A stretch of DNA of 64,000 nt from Corynebacterium uterequi. Lineage in GTDB: Bacteria; Actinomycetota; Actinomycetes; Mycobacteriales; Mycobacteriaceae. Every line of letters starts with the position of its first letter. Position 1 is the first letter of the stretch. The notes under the pieces are model-generated. The model ran no database searches. It was not told the DNA's origin and saw only the letters and a list, made by a program, of their open reading frames with translations. Below, piece by piece: positions 17,629 through 27,408 of the stretch. The translations under genes and the position numbers were made by a program. The stretch spans positions 496,001 to 560,000 of the forward strand of contig NZ_CP011546.1 of the NCBI RefSeq assembly GCF_001021065.1, written 5' to 3'.

Positions 17629-17737
17629 TCGGTGAGTTTCCTGTACACGCGTGGGAAATACCCCCGCGGCGGCGTCGACTGCGTAGCTTAGTAGGGGTAG
17701 TTCTTCATAATCTACGTCGAAGTGAGGTTGACGAACC

Positions 17738-18826
17738 ATGTCCTCCATGCCGATTGCCGGCAGCACCGACGCGGTCATCCTGGTGGGCGGTCGCGGTACG
17801 CGCCTGCGTCCGCTGACCGTGAATACACCGAAGCCGATGTTGCCCACCGCGAACTACCCGTTCCTCAAGCACCTGCTGTCACGCATCAAGGCGGCGGGGA
17901 TCACCCATGTGGTGCTGGGGACGTCGTTCAAGGCGGAGGTGTTCGAGGAGTATTTCGGTGACGGCTCCGACATGGGTTTGGAGATCGAGTACGTCGTCGA
18001 GCAGGAAGCGCTGGGTACGGGCGGCGCGATCCGCAATGTCTACGATCGGCTGCGCGCGGATACGGTGCTGGTGTTTAACGGCGACGTTCTCGGCGATACG
18101 GACATCAACGCGGTGTTGACGACGCATCGGGACAAGGACGCGGATCTCACGATGCACCTGGTGCGGGTGCCGGACCCGCGGGCCTATGGCTGCGTGCCGA
18201 CGGACGCCGACGGCAACGTGGTCGCCTTCCTGGAGAAGACGGAGGATCCGCCGACCGATCAGATCAACGCCGGCTGCTACGTTTTCCGCCGCGAGTTGAT
18301 CGAGGCTATCCCGGCGGGCCGGGTGGTGTCGGTGGAGCGGGAGACGTTCCCGCAGATCCTGGAGGCTGGCCGGAAGTTCGTCGGCCACGTGGACGCCTCC
18401 TATTGGCGCGACATGGGCCGCCCGGATGACTTCGTGCAAGGCTCAGCCGACCTGGTTCGAGGTATCGCGCACTCGCCGTTGCTGGCGGGGCGCACGGGCG
18501 AGGCGATCGTCGACGAGTCGGCGGGTGTGGCCGGCGGCGTGTTGCTGCTGGGCGGCACGTGCGTCGGGCGAGGCGCGGAGATCGGCGCCGGGTCGCGCAT
18601 TGATGGCTCGGTCATCATGGATGGGGTGACGGTGGAGCCGGGCGCGATGATCCGGGATTCCATCATCGCCGCCGGGGCGAAGATCGGCGCTAATGCGCGG
18701 ATCAGCGATTGCGTTATCGGCGAAGGGGCGAAGATCGGCGCGCGGTGCGAGCTGCGCGACGGGATGCGCGTGTGGCCGGGCGTGGACATCCCGGACACGG
18801 GAATCAGGTTCTCCTCGGACTCGTAG
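17738..18826 (+). CDS. manC: Mannose-1-phosphate guanylyltransferase (GDP-mannose pyrophosphorylase)
   Basis: 362 residues. The nucleotidyltransferase signature ILVGGRGTRLRPLT begins at residue 14, with TPKPMLPTANYPF, NGDVLGDTD and the DASYWRDMGRPDD block; a C-terminal left-handed beta-helix of hexapeptide repeats (about 260-350, VIMDGV, IIAAGAKIG, VIGEGAKIG) follows. It makes GDP-mannose for PIMs, lipomannan and glycosylation. The 108-bp region upstream has a -10-like CATAAT near 17706. A terminator hairpin follows the gene. A glucose-1-phosphate thymidylyltransferase role (rmlA-like naming) is less likely given phosphomannomutase and ManA nearby. Confidence 0.9.
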   Translation: MSSMPIAGSTDAVILVGGRGTRLRPLTVNTPKPMLPTANYPFLKHLLSRIKAAGITHVVLGTSFKAEVFEEYFGDGSDMGLEIEYVVEQEALGTGGAIRNVYDRLRADTVLVFNGDVLGDTDINAVLTTHRDKDADLTMHLVRVPDPRAYGCVPTDADGNVVAFLEKTEDPPTDQINAGCYVFRRELIEAIPAGRVVSVERETFPQILEAGRKFVGHVDASYWRDMGRPDDFVQGSADLVRGIAHSPLLAGRTGEAIVDESAGVAGGVLLLGGTCVGRGAEIGAGSRIDGSVIMDGVTVEPGAMIRDSIIAAGAKIGANARISDCVIGEGAKIGARCELRDGMRVWPGVDIPDTGIRFSSDS

Positions 18827-18853
18827 TCCTCGCTTCGCAGCGACGCCGTCCCC

Positions 18854-18878
18854 GGCCCCCACCCTTGTGGCGGGGGCC
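18854..18878 (+). terminator. Hairpin terminator after manC
   Basis: GGCCCCC (18854-18860) pairs with GGGGGCC (18872-18878), with further pairing inside the loop, followed by a short AT-rich run (TTCATTAT). It lies 28 bp after the manC stop and separates the glycan genes from whcD. Confidence 0.65.
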
Positions 18879-19156
18879 TTCATTATGTCTACATGTAGTA
18901 CCCCCGCTAAATGCCCCCGCCCTGAAACTCCAGTGACTGGTGGGACTGAAAGTGACTGTGGCCTGCCACTTTTCTGATAAAAAGCTGAACTTCTCGCGCA
19001 TAGGTTGACGCCATTTAGTACCCACCGGTTAAATCGCACACAAGTGAGAATCGAGTGCGCCCCAGCTCCCCGGCGCCGGGTCAGGGGAGGGCGATCCTGC
19101 GGGCAGCGGGGCCCCACGGGGGACCACTTTCAGTGCATGAGAAAAGGAGAACTGGC
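18879..19156 (+). promoter_or_regulatory. whcD upstream region with direct repeats and promoter
   Basis: This 278-bp stretch holds no gene I can support. It contains a perfect palindrome CTACATGTAG (18889-18898), two imperfect copies of a TAGTACCC(A)CCG(GT)TAAAT element (18896-18912 and 19016-19034, exactly 120 bp apart) and two copies of AGTGACTG (18932-18939 and 18951-18958, 19 bp apart). A promoter candidate is TTGACG (19005-19010), 18 bp, TTAAAT (19029-19034), so the second TAGTACCC element sits in the promoter. AAAAGGAGA (19142-19150) is the ribosome site for GTG 19157. Confidence 0.55.
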
Positions 19157-19456
19157 GTGGACGACACGGCTAACAACGCCGTTCTCCGTGATGGGACGGT
19201 GCTCAACATGGCGCTGGACGAGCTGTTCAGCGCGGTCGAGCAGGACTGGCAAGATCAGGCGCTGTGCGCCCAAACCGACCCGGAGGCCTTCTTTCCCGAA
19301 AAGGGCGGATCCACCCGGGAAGCAAAGCGAATCTGCCAGGCCTGCGCGGTGCGTGACGAATGCCTGGAATTCGCCCTGGAGCACGACCAGCGCTTTGGTG
19401 TGTGGGGCGGGCTGACCGACCGGGAACGTCGCCGCCTGCGCCGCGACATCGGCTAG
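19157..19456 (+). CDS. whcD: WhiB2-type iron-sulfur transcriptional regulator
   Basis: 99 residues from GTG 19157, chosen because a strong ribosome site (AAAAGGAGA) ends 6 bases upstream. The four cluster-binding Cys are ALCAQ, ICQACAVRDEC (C-x2-C-x5-C), and the family block TDPEAFFPEKGGSTREAKRI is intact. GVWGGLTDRERRRLRRDI is the WhiB turn plus basic C-terminal region. WhiB2/WhcD proteins bind a 4Fe-4S cluster and control septation with WhiA-type partners. The gene sits between manC and the phosphomannomutase gene as whiB2 does in M. tuberculosis (Rv3260c). Confidence 0.93.
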   Translation: MDDTANNAVLRDGTVLNMALDELFSAVEQDWQDQALCAQTDPEAFFPEKGGSTREAKRICQACAVRDECLEFALEHDQRFGVWGGLTDRERRRLRRDIG

Positions 19457-19459
19457 CTG

Positions 19460-19924
19460 CTAGTCCTCGAAGTAGGGGTCCACGTCTCGTGGGCTGAGGT
19501 TGAGGTGCTGCGCCACCAACACGCTGAGCACGTGGCGCAGCAGGGTGGCGCGCTCCTCTGGGTTCTCGCAGCGGGCCTCGACCGGCTGCCGAAACACCAC
19601 CAGCCGGGCGCGCGTCGGCCGGCCTGCCGAGTCAATCCCCGCGGCGAACAGCCGCCCGAGCGGCACCGGACCGTCGGCGACGATGTCGTCGGACAGCACC
19701 GTCGACGCCGGGTTGAGCCGCATCCGCGGGATCATGTCCACCGCTAAGTCCAGGTGTGCCAGTTCGTCGCTGAAGCGTTGCACGATCGGCGCGTAGGCGT
19801 CGAGCACGGCCATGTCGAAGCGCTCCGAACGCGTCCTCGCCCGCGGAATGGCGTGGGGGAAGATCGGCCCGCGGGGCCCGCGGCCGTGGCGGTCTCGAAA
19901 AGCTCTCACATGCACGCCCCTCAC
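19460..19924 (-). CDS. Metallopeptidase-family (DUF1025-like) protein, zinc motif not seen
   Basis: 154 residues from a GTG at 19924. RDRHGRGPRGPIFP at the N-terminus, SERFDMAVLDAYAPI and PTRARLVVFRQPVEARC are typical of the small actinobacterial zincin-like family found beside whiB2 (the Rv3259 position). Members of the wider family carry HExxH in the last helix; here the corresponding stretch is LLRHVLSVLVAQHLNLSP with no HExxH, so peptidase activity is doubtful. Convergent with whcD (3 bp between stops). Confidence 0.75.
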   Translation of the reverse strand: MRGVHVRAFRDRHGRGPRGPIFPHAIPRARTRSERFDMAVLDAYAPIVQRFSDELAHLDLAVDMIPRMRLNPASTVLSDDIVADGPVPLGRLFAAGIDSAGRPTRARLVVFRQPVEARCENPEERATLLRHVLSVLVAQHLNLSPRDVDPYFED

Positions 19925-20014
19925 CCTAGGCCGGCTCGCTCGCGGGAGCGGTCACGCCACGCCGCGGCCCGGGCGCCGATCGCGGTGTTTGACGCAGGCG
20001 TTACAGTAACAGGC

Positions 20015-20479
20015 GTGGCTCAGTATCGACGTTGTTCCCGACCAGGCTGCGGCAAACCCGCCGTCGCCACCTTGACGTACGCCTATGCCGAGTCGACAGC
20101 CGTCGTCGGGCCGCTGGCGGCGGTGAAGGAGCCGCACGCCTGGGACCTGTGCGAACGCCACGCCGGGCGGATCACCGCCCCGCTGGGCTGGGATCTGGTG
20201 CGCGTGGAAGACATCGAGATCGACGACGACGAGGACCTCATCGCCCTCGCCGAGGCGGTCCGGGTGGCCGGGCGGGTCACGAGCGGGCTCGTGGACGCGG
20301 ACTACCCGGCCGGCGCGGACCCCATCGACCGGCCGAACCCGCACACGTTGGCCGACCCGGCCGACCCGCTGACCTCCGAGCACCCGGTGTTGCGCACGAA
20401 GCGGGTGGCGGCGGACAACCGTCGGCGCCGCTCCCACCTGCATGTGGTGCGTGAAGATGAGCCGAAAGGCTCAAGTTAG
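20015..20479 (+). CDS. DUF3499 family protein
   Basis: 154 residues from GTG 20015. The N-terminal CSRPGCGKPAVATLTY, with a second pair of possible ligands in WDLCERHAGR, forms a zinc-ribbon-like head typical of DUF3499. The rest is acidic then basic at the C-terminus (DNRRRRSHLHVV). Function unknown. It occupies the Rv3258c position between whiB2 and the phosphomannomutase gene. Upstream bases to the divergent DUF1025 gene are only 90 bp. Confidence 0.85.
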   Translation: MAQYRRCSRPGCGKPAVATLTYAYAESTAVVGPLAAVKEPHAWDLCERHAGRITAPLGWDLVRVEDIEIDDDEDLIALAEAVRVAGRVTSGLVDADYPAGADPIDRPNPHTLADPADPLTSEHPVLRTKRVAADNRRRRSHLHVVREDEPKGSS

Positions 20480-20568
20480 CCCCGCAGTTGCGCTAACCAG
20501 GCCGGGCGTGGCGGTAGGCTTCAGGGGCATAACCTAGACCGTTTTCGTTGTGAAAGGCCTGATGCCCC

Positions 20569-21945
20569 GTGACCGTTTCCCGTACCGCCGAGTCCCTGGC
20601 GAGCGTTATCAAGGCGTACGACGTCCGTGGCGTCGTCGGCGACACCATCGACGCCGCCCTCGTGGCCGACATCGGTGCCGCCTACGCCCGCATCCTGCGC
20701 GGCGAGGGTGAGACGCAGGTGGCGGTGGGCTACGACATGCGGCCGTCGTCGCCCGAGCTGGCGCGGGCCTTCGCCGAAGGGGTCACCGCCCAGGGGCTCG
20801 ACGCCGTCCTGCTGGGGCTGACCTCCACGGATGAGCTGTACTACGCCTCCGGGGAGCTCGGCTGCGCCGGCGCGATGTTCACCGCGTCGCACAATCCGGC
20901 GAAGTACAACGGCATCAAGCTGTGCCGGGCGGGAGCGAAGCCGGTGAGCCAGGATTCCGGGCTGGCAGAGATCACCCAGGCGCTCATCGACGGTATCGCG
21001 GGTTACGACGGCGAACCGGGCACCCTCAGCGAACGCGACGTCCTCGCCGGCTACGGCGCCTACCTGCGCAATCTGGTCGATCTCAGCGCCAACCGCCCGC
21101 TCGTGGTGGCGGTCGACGCCGCCAACGGCATGGCGGGGCTGACGATCCCGGCTGTGTTCGACGGCCTGCCGCTGGACATCCGGCCGCTGTATTTCGAGCT
21201 CGACGGCACTTTCCCCAACCATGAGGCCAACCCCCTGGACCCGGCGAACCTGGTGGATCTGCAGAAGTTCGTGGTCGCCGAGGGCGCAGACATCGGCCTG
21301 GCCTTCGACGGCGACGCGGACCGCTGCTTCGTCATCGACGAGCGCGGCAACCCCGTCTCCCCGTCGGCGATCACCGCCTTGGTCGCGAAGCGGCACCTCG
21401 CCGAGCACCCGGGGGCGACGATCATCCACAACCTCATCACGTCAAAGGCGGTGCCCGAGATCATCGCCGAGGAGGGCGGAACGCCGGTGCGCACCCGCGT
21501 CGGCCACTCCTTCATCAAGGCCACCATGGCCGAGCGGCAGGCCGTGTTCGGCGGCGAGCACTCCGCCCACTACTACTTCGCCACGTTCTTCAACGCGGAC
21601 TCCGGCCTCCTGGCGGCCATGCACGTCCTTGCGGCGCTGGGCTCCACGCAGGAGCCGCTGTCGGAGCTGATGGCCTCCTTCGAGCGCTACGAGGCCTCCG
21701 GCGAGATCAACTCCACCGTCGCGGACCAGGCGGCCGCCACCCAGGAGGTGCTCGACGCCTTCGCCGACCGCATCGAGTCGACGGACCGCCTCGACGGGGT
21801 CACCGTGGAGCTTAAGGGCACGAAGGCGTGGTTCAACCTGCGTGGATCGAACACGGAGCCGCTGCTACGCCTCAACGTCGAAGCCCCGACGCGTAAGGAG
21901 GTCGACGCCCTGGTGGCCGACGTCCTCGCCGTCGTGCGGAAGTAG
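20569..21945 (+). CDS. manB: Phosphomannomutase/phosphoglucomutase
   Basis: 458 residues from GTG 20569. Alpha-phosphohexomutase motifs in order: KAYDVRGVVG near residue 17, the phosphoserine loop TASHNPAKYNG, the metal loop FDGDADRCF, the sugar-binding GGEHSAHYYF and the phosphate-binding RGSNTEPLLRLN. It interconverts mannose-6-P and mannose-1-P (possibly also glucose phosphates), linking ManA to ManC. The GEHSAH form of the sugar loop supports the PMM/PGM class. Next gene starts 7 bp downstream. Confidence 0.94.
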   Translation: MTVSRTAESLASVIKAYDVRGVVGDTIDAALVADIGAAYARILRGEGETQVAVGYDMRPSSPELARAFAEGVTAQGLDAVLLGLTSTDELYYASGELGCAGAMFTASHNPAKYNGIKLCRAGAKPVSQDSGLAEITQALIDGIAGYDGEPGTLSERDVLAGYGAYLRNLVDLSANRPLVVAVDAANGMAGLTIPAVFDGLPLDIRPLYFELDGTFPNHEANPLDPANLVDLQKFVVAEGADIGLAFDGDADRCFVIDERGNPVSPSAITALVAKRHLAEHPGATIIHNLITSKAVPEIIAEEGGTPVRTRVGHSFIKATMAERQAVFGGEHSAHYYFATFFNADSGLLAAMHVLAALGSTQEPLSELMASFERYEASGEINSTVADQAAATQEVLDAFADRIESTDRLDGVTVELKGTKAWFNLRGSNTEPLLRLNVEAPTRKEVDALVADVLAVVRK

Positions 21946-21952
21946 GCCCACC

Positions 21953-22978
21953 ATGACCGGTGGCGAGTACTTCGACGGGTCCCGCTACGACGCGGAAACC
22001 GTCCGCTTCTTCGACGTCGCCCACGAGGGCGCCCAGCTGCGCACGGTTGCCGCCGCGGCCGGCGACATCGCGGCGGCGGTGGGCGGCGTGCCGCGCAGCG
22101 TGGTCATCCTCGCCCCGGACTACCTCGTGCGAGTTAGTGCCGCGGTGGCGGTGCAGCTGCGTTCGCCGCTGGCGGTGCCGATCGTGGTGGTCGCGCAGCT
22201 GCCCGCCTACGTGGGCGCGCTTGACGTCGTCGTGGTCCTCACCGACCGTGGCGACGACCCGGCCGTGGCGCAGGCTCTGCTCACCGCGGCCCGCCGCGGC
22301 GCCCGCGTCGTCGTGGCCGGTCCCGCCCGGGGGCCGATGGTAGGAGACATCGCCGACGCCGCCGACGCCGGCACCGTCGTTGCCGTTCCGGCGCTACCGA
22401 CCGTGTCGGGGACGTCGCCAGCCCGCGCCATCGCCACCGTGCTCGTGGTGTGCGACGCCGTCACCGGCCACGGCGAGCTCGCCGGGGATCGATTGGCCGC
22501 CGTCGCCGACGCCGTCGACGCCGACTTGGAGCTGCTGTCCCCACAGCGCGACGCGAGCATCAACCCCGGCCGCCAGCTCGCCGCCGCCACCCGGGGCGGC
22601 ACGGTCGTGCACACCGCCACCGAGGACGGCGGTCCCATCGCCGCGGCCGTCGCACGTCTCGCCGCCGCCATCTGGAACGCCCAGGGCATGCCGAGCGGCT
22701 TCGTCGACGCCGCCGATCTGCCGGCCGCCGCGGAGCGCGCCGGCGTGGGCACGGTGGACGCTCTTTTCCACGATCCCTTTCTTGACGGCCCCCACGATTT
22801 GCTACCGTTGACGTTTATTGTGTGGGCGGCTAAAGAGCCCCCGGTGGCCAATTCCTTCGCGGTGCCGGTGCCCGACGGGTGCGTAGCCCAGCCGGTACGA
22901 GACGCGGAGACCGCGCTGCGGCTGGTAACCAGAGCCCTCGCCGCACCCACCTATGATCCAGAAGAACTAAGCACGTAA
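21953..22978 (+). CDS. Conserved actinobacterial protein between manB and manA (SIS-like, Rv3256c type)
   Basis: 341 residues from ATG 21953, 7 bp after the phosphomannomutase stop. An N-terminal GGEYFDGSRYDAE is followed by alternating beta/alpha segments (SVVILAPDYL, VVVLTDRGDDPA, RVVVAGPARG) that look like sugar-isomerase (SIS) or Rossmann units. The gene sits between phosphomannomutase and ManA in mycobacteria too, so it probably assists mannose-phosphate metabolism, but no catalytic residues are recognisable. Function not assigned. Confidence 0.75.
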   Translation: MTGGEYFDGSRYDAETVRFFDVAHEGAQLRTVAAAAGDIAAAVGGVPRSVVILAPDYLVRVSAAVAVQLRSPLAVPIVVVAQLPAYVGALDVVVVLTDRGDDPAVAQALLTAARRGARVVVAGPARGPMVGDIADAADAGTVVAVPALPTVSGTSPARAIATVLVVCDAVTGHGELAGDRLAAVADAVDADLELLSPQRDASINPGRQLAAATRGGTVVHTATEDGGPIAAAVARLAAAIWNAQGMPSGFVDAADLPAAAERAGVGTVDALFHDPFLDGPHDLLPLTFIVWAAKEPPVANSFAVPVPDGCVAQPVRDAETALRLVTRALAAPTYDPEELST

Positions 22979-22990
22979 AGGACGACGTTC

Positions 22991-24184
22991 GTGGAGCTGC
23001 TCACCGGGACCATGCGCAACTACCCGTGGGGGTCGAGGACCCTCCTCGCGGACCTCCGCGGCGCCGAGAGCCCATCGCCGAGGCCGGAAGCCGAGCTGTG
23101 GTACGGCGCCCACCCGGGTGCCCCGGCGACCGTCGACGGGCGGCCGTTGGGCGAGCTCATCGCCGACGACCCCACGGCGGCCCTCGGCGAGCGCCTCATC
23201 GAACGCTTCGGGGCGGAGCTGCCGTTCCTCGTCAAGCTGCTCGCCGCCGGCGAACCGCTGAGCCTGCAGGCCCACCCGTCGCTTCAGCAGGCGCAGGAGG
23301 GCTACGCCCGGGAGGACGCCGCGGGCATCGACGTGGCGGCGAGCGACCGCAACTACCGGGACCGCAACCACAAGCCGGAGATCATCGTCGCGCTCACGCC
23401 CTTCCGCGCCCTGTCCGGCTTCCGCCCGGTAGCGGCCACCCGTGAGTTCTTCGCCGCGTTGAACTGCCCGGCGCTCAACCACTACGCCCCGATCCTGCAG
23501 GGCAGCGACGAAAACGACGACCTGCGGGCCCTGTTCACCACGTGGATCACCATCCCCGCGGCCACTCGCGTCGCGCTCATCACGGAGGTCGTCGCCGCCG
23601 CCGAGGCCGCGCTGGCCGGCGCCGAGGATCTGCCGGAGTGGATCGCCCAGGCGCTGCGCGTGGTGGTCGAGCTCAACGACCGCTACCCCGGTGACGTCGG
23701 GGTCCTCGGGGCGATGCTGCTCAACGTCATCGAGCTCGCGCCCGGGGAGGCAGCGTTCACCGACGCCGGCCAGCTCCACGCCTACCTGGAGGGCCTCGGG
23801 GTGGAGGTCATGGCGAATTCGGACAACGTGCTACGCGGCGGCCTGACCGCCAAGTACGTGGACGTGCCCGAGCTGGTGCGGGTGCTCGATTTCTCCGCCA
23901 CGCAGGACGTGCGCGTCGGCCGGCGCGACGACGGCACCTACGAGGCGCCGGTGGATGACTTCGTCCTCGCCCGCCACCGCCTCGCCGCGGGGGAGAGCCG
24001 GCGCCTGCGCGTCGACGGCGCCCTCATCGCGGTGTGCACCGCGGGTGAGGCTGTGTGCGAGGATGCCGCCGGCGAGCGGCTCACCATCGCCCCGGCCGAC
24101 GCCGTGTGGGTGCCGGCCGCCGACGGCGACGTCGTGGTCACCGGCGGCGAGCAGGGCGCCGAGGTCTTCGTGACGACGGCCTAG
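22991..24184 (+). CDS. manA: Mannose-6-phosphate isomerase, class I
   Basis: 397 residues from GTG 22991. It begins LTGTMRNYPWGSRT; the zinc/active-site segments LQAHPSLQQA, NHKPEIIVAL and GQLHAYLEGLGVEVMANSDN are intact, the last carrying the cupin His and the conserved Asn-Ser-Asp-Asn. It converts fructose-6-P to mannose-6-P, feeding manB and manC in this cluster. Full length for class I enzymes. Confidence 0.95.
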   Translation: MELLTGTMRNYPWGSRTLLADLRGAESPSPRPEAELWYGAHPGAPATVDGRPLGELIADDPTAALGERLIERFGAELPFLVKLLAAGEPLSLQAHPSLQQAQEGYAREDAAGIDVAASDRNYRDRNHKPEIIVALTPFRALSGFRPVAATREFFAALNCPALNHYAPILQGSDENDDLRALFTTWITIPAATRVALITEVVAAAEAALAGAEDLPEWIAQALRVVVELNDRYPGDVGVLGAMLLNVIELAPGEAAFTDAGQLHAYLEGLGVEVMANSDNVLRGGLTAKYVDVPELVRVLDFSATQDVRVGRRDDGTYEAPVDDFVLARHRLAAGESRRLRVDGALIAVCTAGEAVCEDAAGERLTIAPADAVWVPAADGDVVVTGGEQGAEVFVTTA

Positions 24185-24194
24185 CTGACGGCCC

Positions 24195-24794
24195 CTACTC
24201 GGCGGCGGGCTCGTCGACGCTCGCCGGCTCCTCAGCCGGCGTGGGTGCCGAGGGCTCCGCGGCGCGGGTGGGCTCCACCTGGCTGGTCGGGCTCACCGCG
24301 TCCGACGGGATGGTGCTCGGTTCGGTGACGAGCTCGGGCCCGCCGATACCCGGCGTCGGCGTCACCGAACCGGGGGTGGGCTCCGGGGTGCCGTCGTCGG
24401 CCGGGGTTACCCCACCCGGCTGGGCCGGCGCCGGCTGGTTCGGCTCCGGCCGGGGCGCGGGGCGAGGCGCAGGGCGGTTGTCCGCGGAGACGAAGCCGGC
24501 GATGTTTTCGCTCCGGTTGCCCCATACGCGGCGGTGCCAGGCCTCGGGCTTGGGTTCTGCCAGCGGGGCGTGAGCGCCGGACGTCGCGGGCTGCTCCGGC
24601 GCGGCGTCGGTGCTGCTCGTCCGCTCCGCGGCGGTGGCTCGCTCGGACGGCGAGGAGGTGGCGCTGACCAGGGACGCGCCGGCGGGGGAGGGGCTATCGG
24701 GAGCGGTGGCCCACCACACGACGGCGGCAATGACAGCAGCCGCGACCAGCCCACCGACTAGGAAGATCGAGGCCTTGGCCTGGTCCTTCTTCAT
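24195..24794 (-). CDS. Single-span membrane protein with long Pro/Thr/Ala-rich tail
   Basis: 199 residues from ATG 24794, with a GAGAAGG ribosome site 8-14 bases upstream; longer in-frame starts run into the DUF4259 gene on the other strand. A short basic N-terminus (MKKDQAK) is followed by one membrane helix (about 10-30) and an extracytoplasmic, low-complexity tail rich in Pro, Ala, Ser and Thr, with a compact EAWHRRVWGNRSENIAGFV island near residue 82. I do not recognise a family. The tail would be a plausible O-mannosylation target, which would fit its place next to manA, but that is inference. Confidence 0.65.
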   Translation of the reverse strand: MKKDQAKASIFLVGGLVAAAVIAAVVWWATAPDSPSPAGASLVSATSSPSERATAAERTSSTDAAPEQPATSGAHAPLAEPKPEAWHRRVWGNRSENIAGFVSADNRPAPRPAPRPEPNQPAPAQPGGVTPADDGTPEPTPGSVTPTPGIGGPELVTEPSTIPSDAVSPTSQVEPTRAAEPSAPTPAEEPASVDEPAAE

Positions 24795-24930
24795 CGTCCG
24801 ACGCACCTTCTCTCGGGGTCTGGTAACAGTTAGGAAACAACGTATCAGAGGCGCCAGTCGGTTTCCATGCCCGCGCTCAACCCCGCGGGGCGCATACTGA
24901 AAAGAAACATACCTACAAGGAGATTGAGGG

Positions 24931-25278
24931 ATGAGCACCTGGGATTCGGCGATCTTCGCCGAGGATGTGAACGAGGACTTCCTCGTCGAGCTGGACGAGC
25001 TGAGCGACGACGAGGTGGTGGATGCAGTCCGCGACGCGTGCCTGCTCGCCGGCGACGACCCCACCGAAGAGGAGCGACTCGTCGGTTTGGCGGCCGCGAC
25101 GATCGCGGCGATCTGGGCGGGCGCGCCGTTTAGCGCCGGCGACGTCGCCGAGGAGCACCGCTTCATCACGGGGCTGTCCGGCACCGTCGACGAGCAGCTG
25201 TCCGCCGCGGCGGCCGCGGTGCTGGATCAGGTGGCCGACGAGCACGACGTCGAACAGTTCCTCGAAGCCCTCAGCTAG
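24931..25278 (+). CDS. DUF4259 family protein
   Basis: 115 residues with AAGGAG 8-13 bases before the ATG. The opening [21 protein letters not shown] is the DUF4259 hallmark (a WD-x-FxxD-x-A-x-DF pattern); the rest is acidic and helical. The protein is cytosolic and of unknown function. It has its own 136-bp upstream region shared with the divergent membrane-protein gene, with a -10-like CATACT about 35 bases before the start. Confidence 0.8.
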   Translation: MSTWDSAIFAEDVNEDFLVELDELSDDEVVDAVRDACLLAGDDPTEEERLVGLAAATIAAIWAGAPFSAGDVAEEHRFITGLSGTVDEQLSAAAAAVLDQVADEHDVEQFLEALS

Positions 25279-25337
25279 GGTTGTCCCTTAAGGCCCGTGG
25301 CCTGCCCACCGATCATCAAGGAGTTAGTTTTCCCACT

Positions 25338-26779
<1,442 letters not shown>

Positions 26780-26780
<1 letters not shown>

Positions 26781-27397
26781 TGATCGTCACGGTCGAGGGC
26801 ATTGACGGCGCCGGCAAGAACACCCTCGTAGAGCGCCTCACAGCACCCCTGGGGGCGCGACGGTTGTCCTTCCCCCGGTATGAGCAGTCCATCCACGCCC
26901 AGCTCGCCCAGGAGGCGTTGCACGGCCGGATGGGGGATCTCACCGACTCGGCCTACGCCATGGCGACCCTGTTCGCCCTGGACCGCCACGGCGCCCGGGA
27001 CCTGCTCGAGGCCTATGTCGGCTCCCCGGAGGTGCTGGTGCTGGACCGCTACGTCGCGTCGAACGCGGCGTACACGTGGGCCCGCACCGGCGACCAAGCG
27101 GCCGCCGACTGGGTGGCCGAGTTGGAGTTCTCCCGCCTCGGGCTGCCGGAGCCGGACCTGCAGATCCTGCTGGCCACCGACCCGGTGGAGGCGCGTCGTC
27201 GAGCCCGCGGGCGCGAGCAGGCGGACGCCACCCGGGCCCGGGACGCCTACGAGCGCGACGCCGGGCTTCAGGAACGCACCTTCGCCGCCTACCAGGCGCT
27301 AGCGCAGCGATCGTGGCATTCGCCCTGGCTGGTCACTGCCGACGCTAACGAGGCACTGGCTACAATGAGAACAACATTGTTTTCCCCCAGCGAGTAG
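26780..27397 (+). CDS. tmk: Thymidylate kinase
   Basis: 205 residues. P-loop EGIDGAGKNTL at the N-terminus; Asn follows the Lys where most families have Ser or Thr, a variation also seen in the mycobacterial enzyme (Arg there, from memory). The DRYVASNAAY motif and the lid (RRRARGREQ) follow. It phosphorylates dTMP to dTDP. The ATG overlaps the ahcY stop by one base, and mtrA begins 11 bp after its stop, placing it in the ahcY-mtrAB operon as in M. tuberculosis (Rv3246c-Rv3248c). Confidence 0.94.
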
Positions 27398-27408
27398 GCA
27401 GGATTGTC

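Noticed and set aside
18854..18930. 6C RNA motif upstream of whcD, suggested by several runs of C
   Set aside because: The C-runs are not placed in two hairpin loops; the first belongs to the manC terminator stem.
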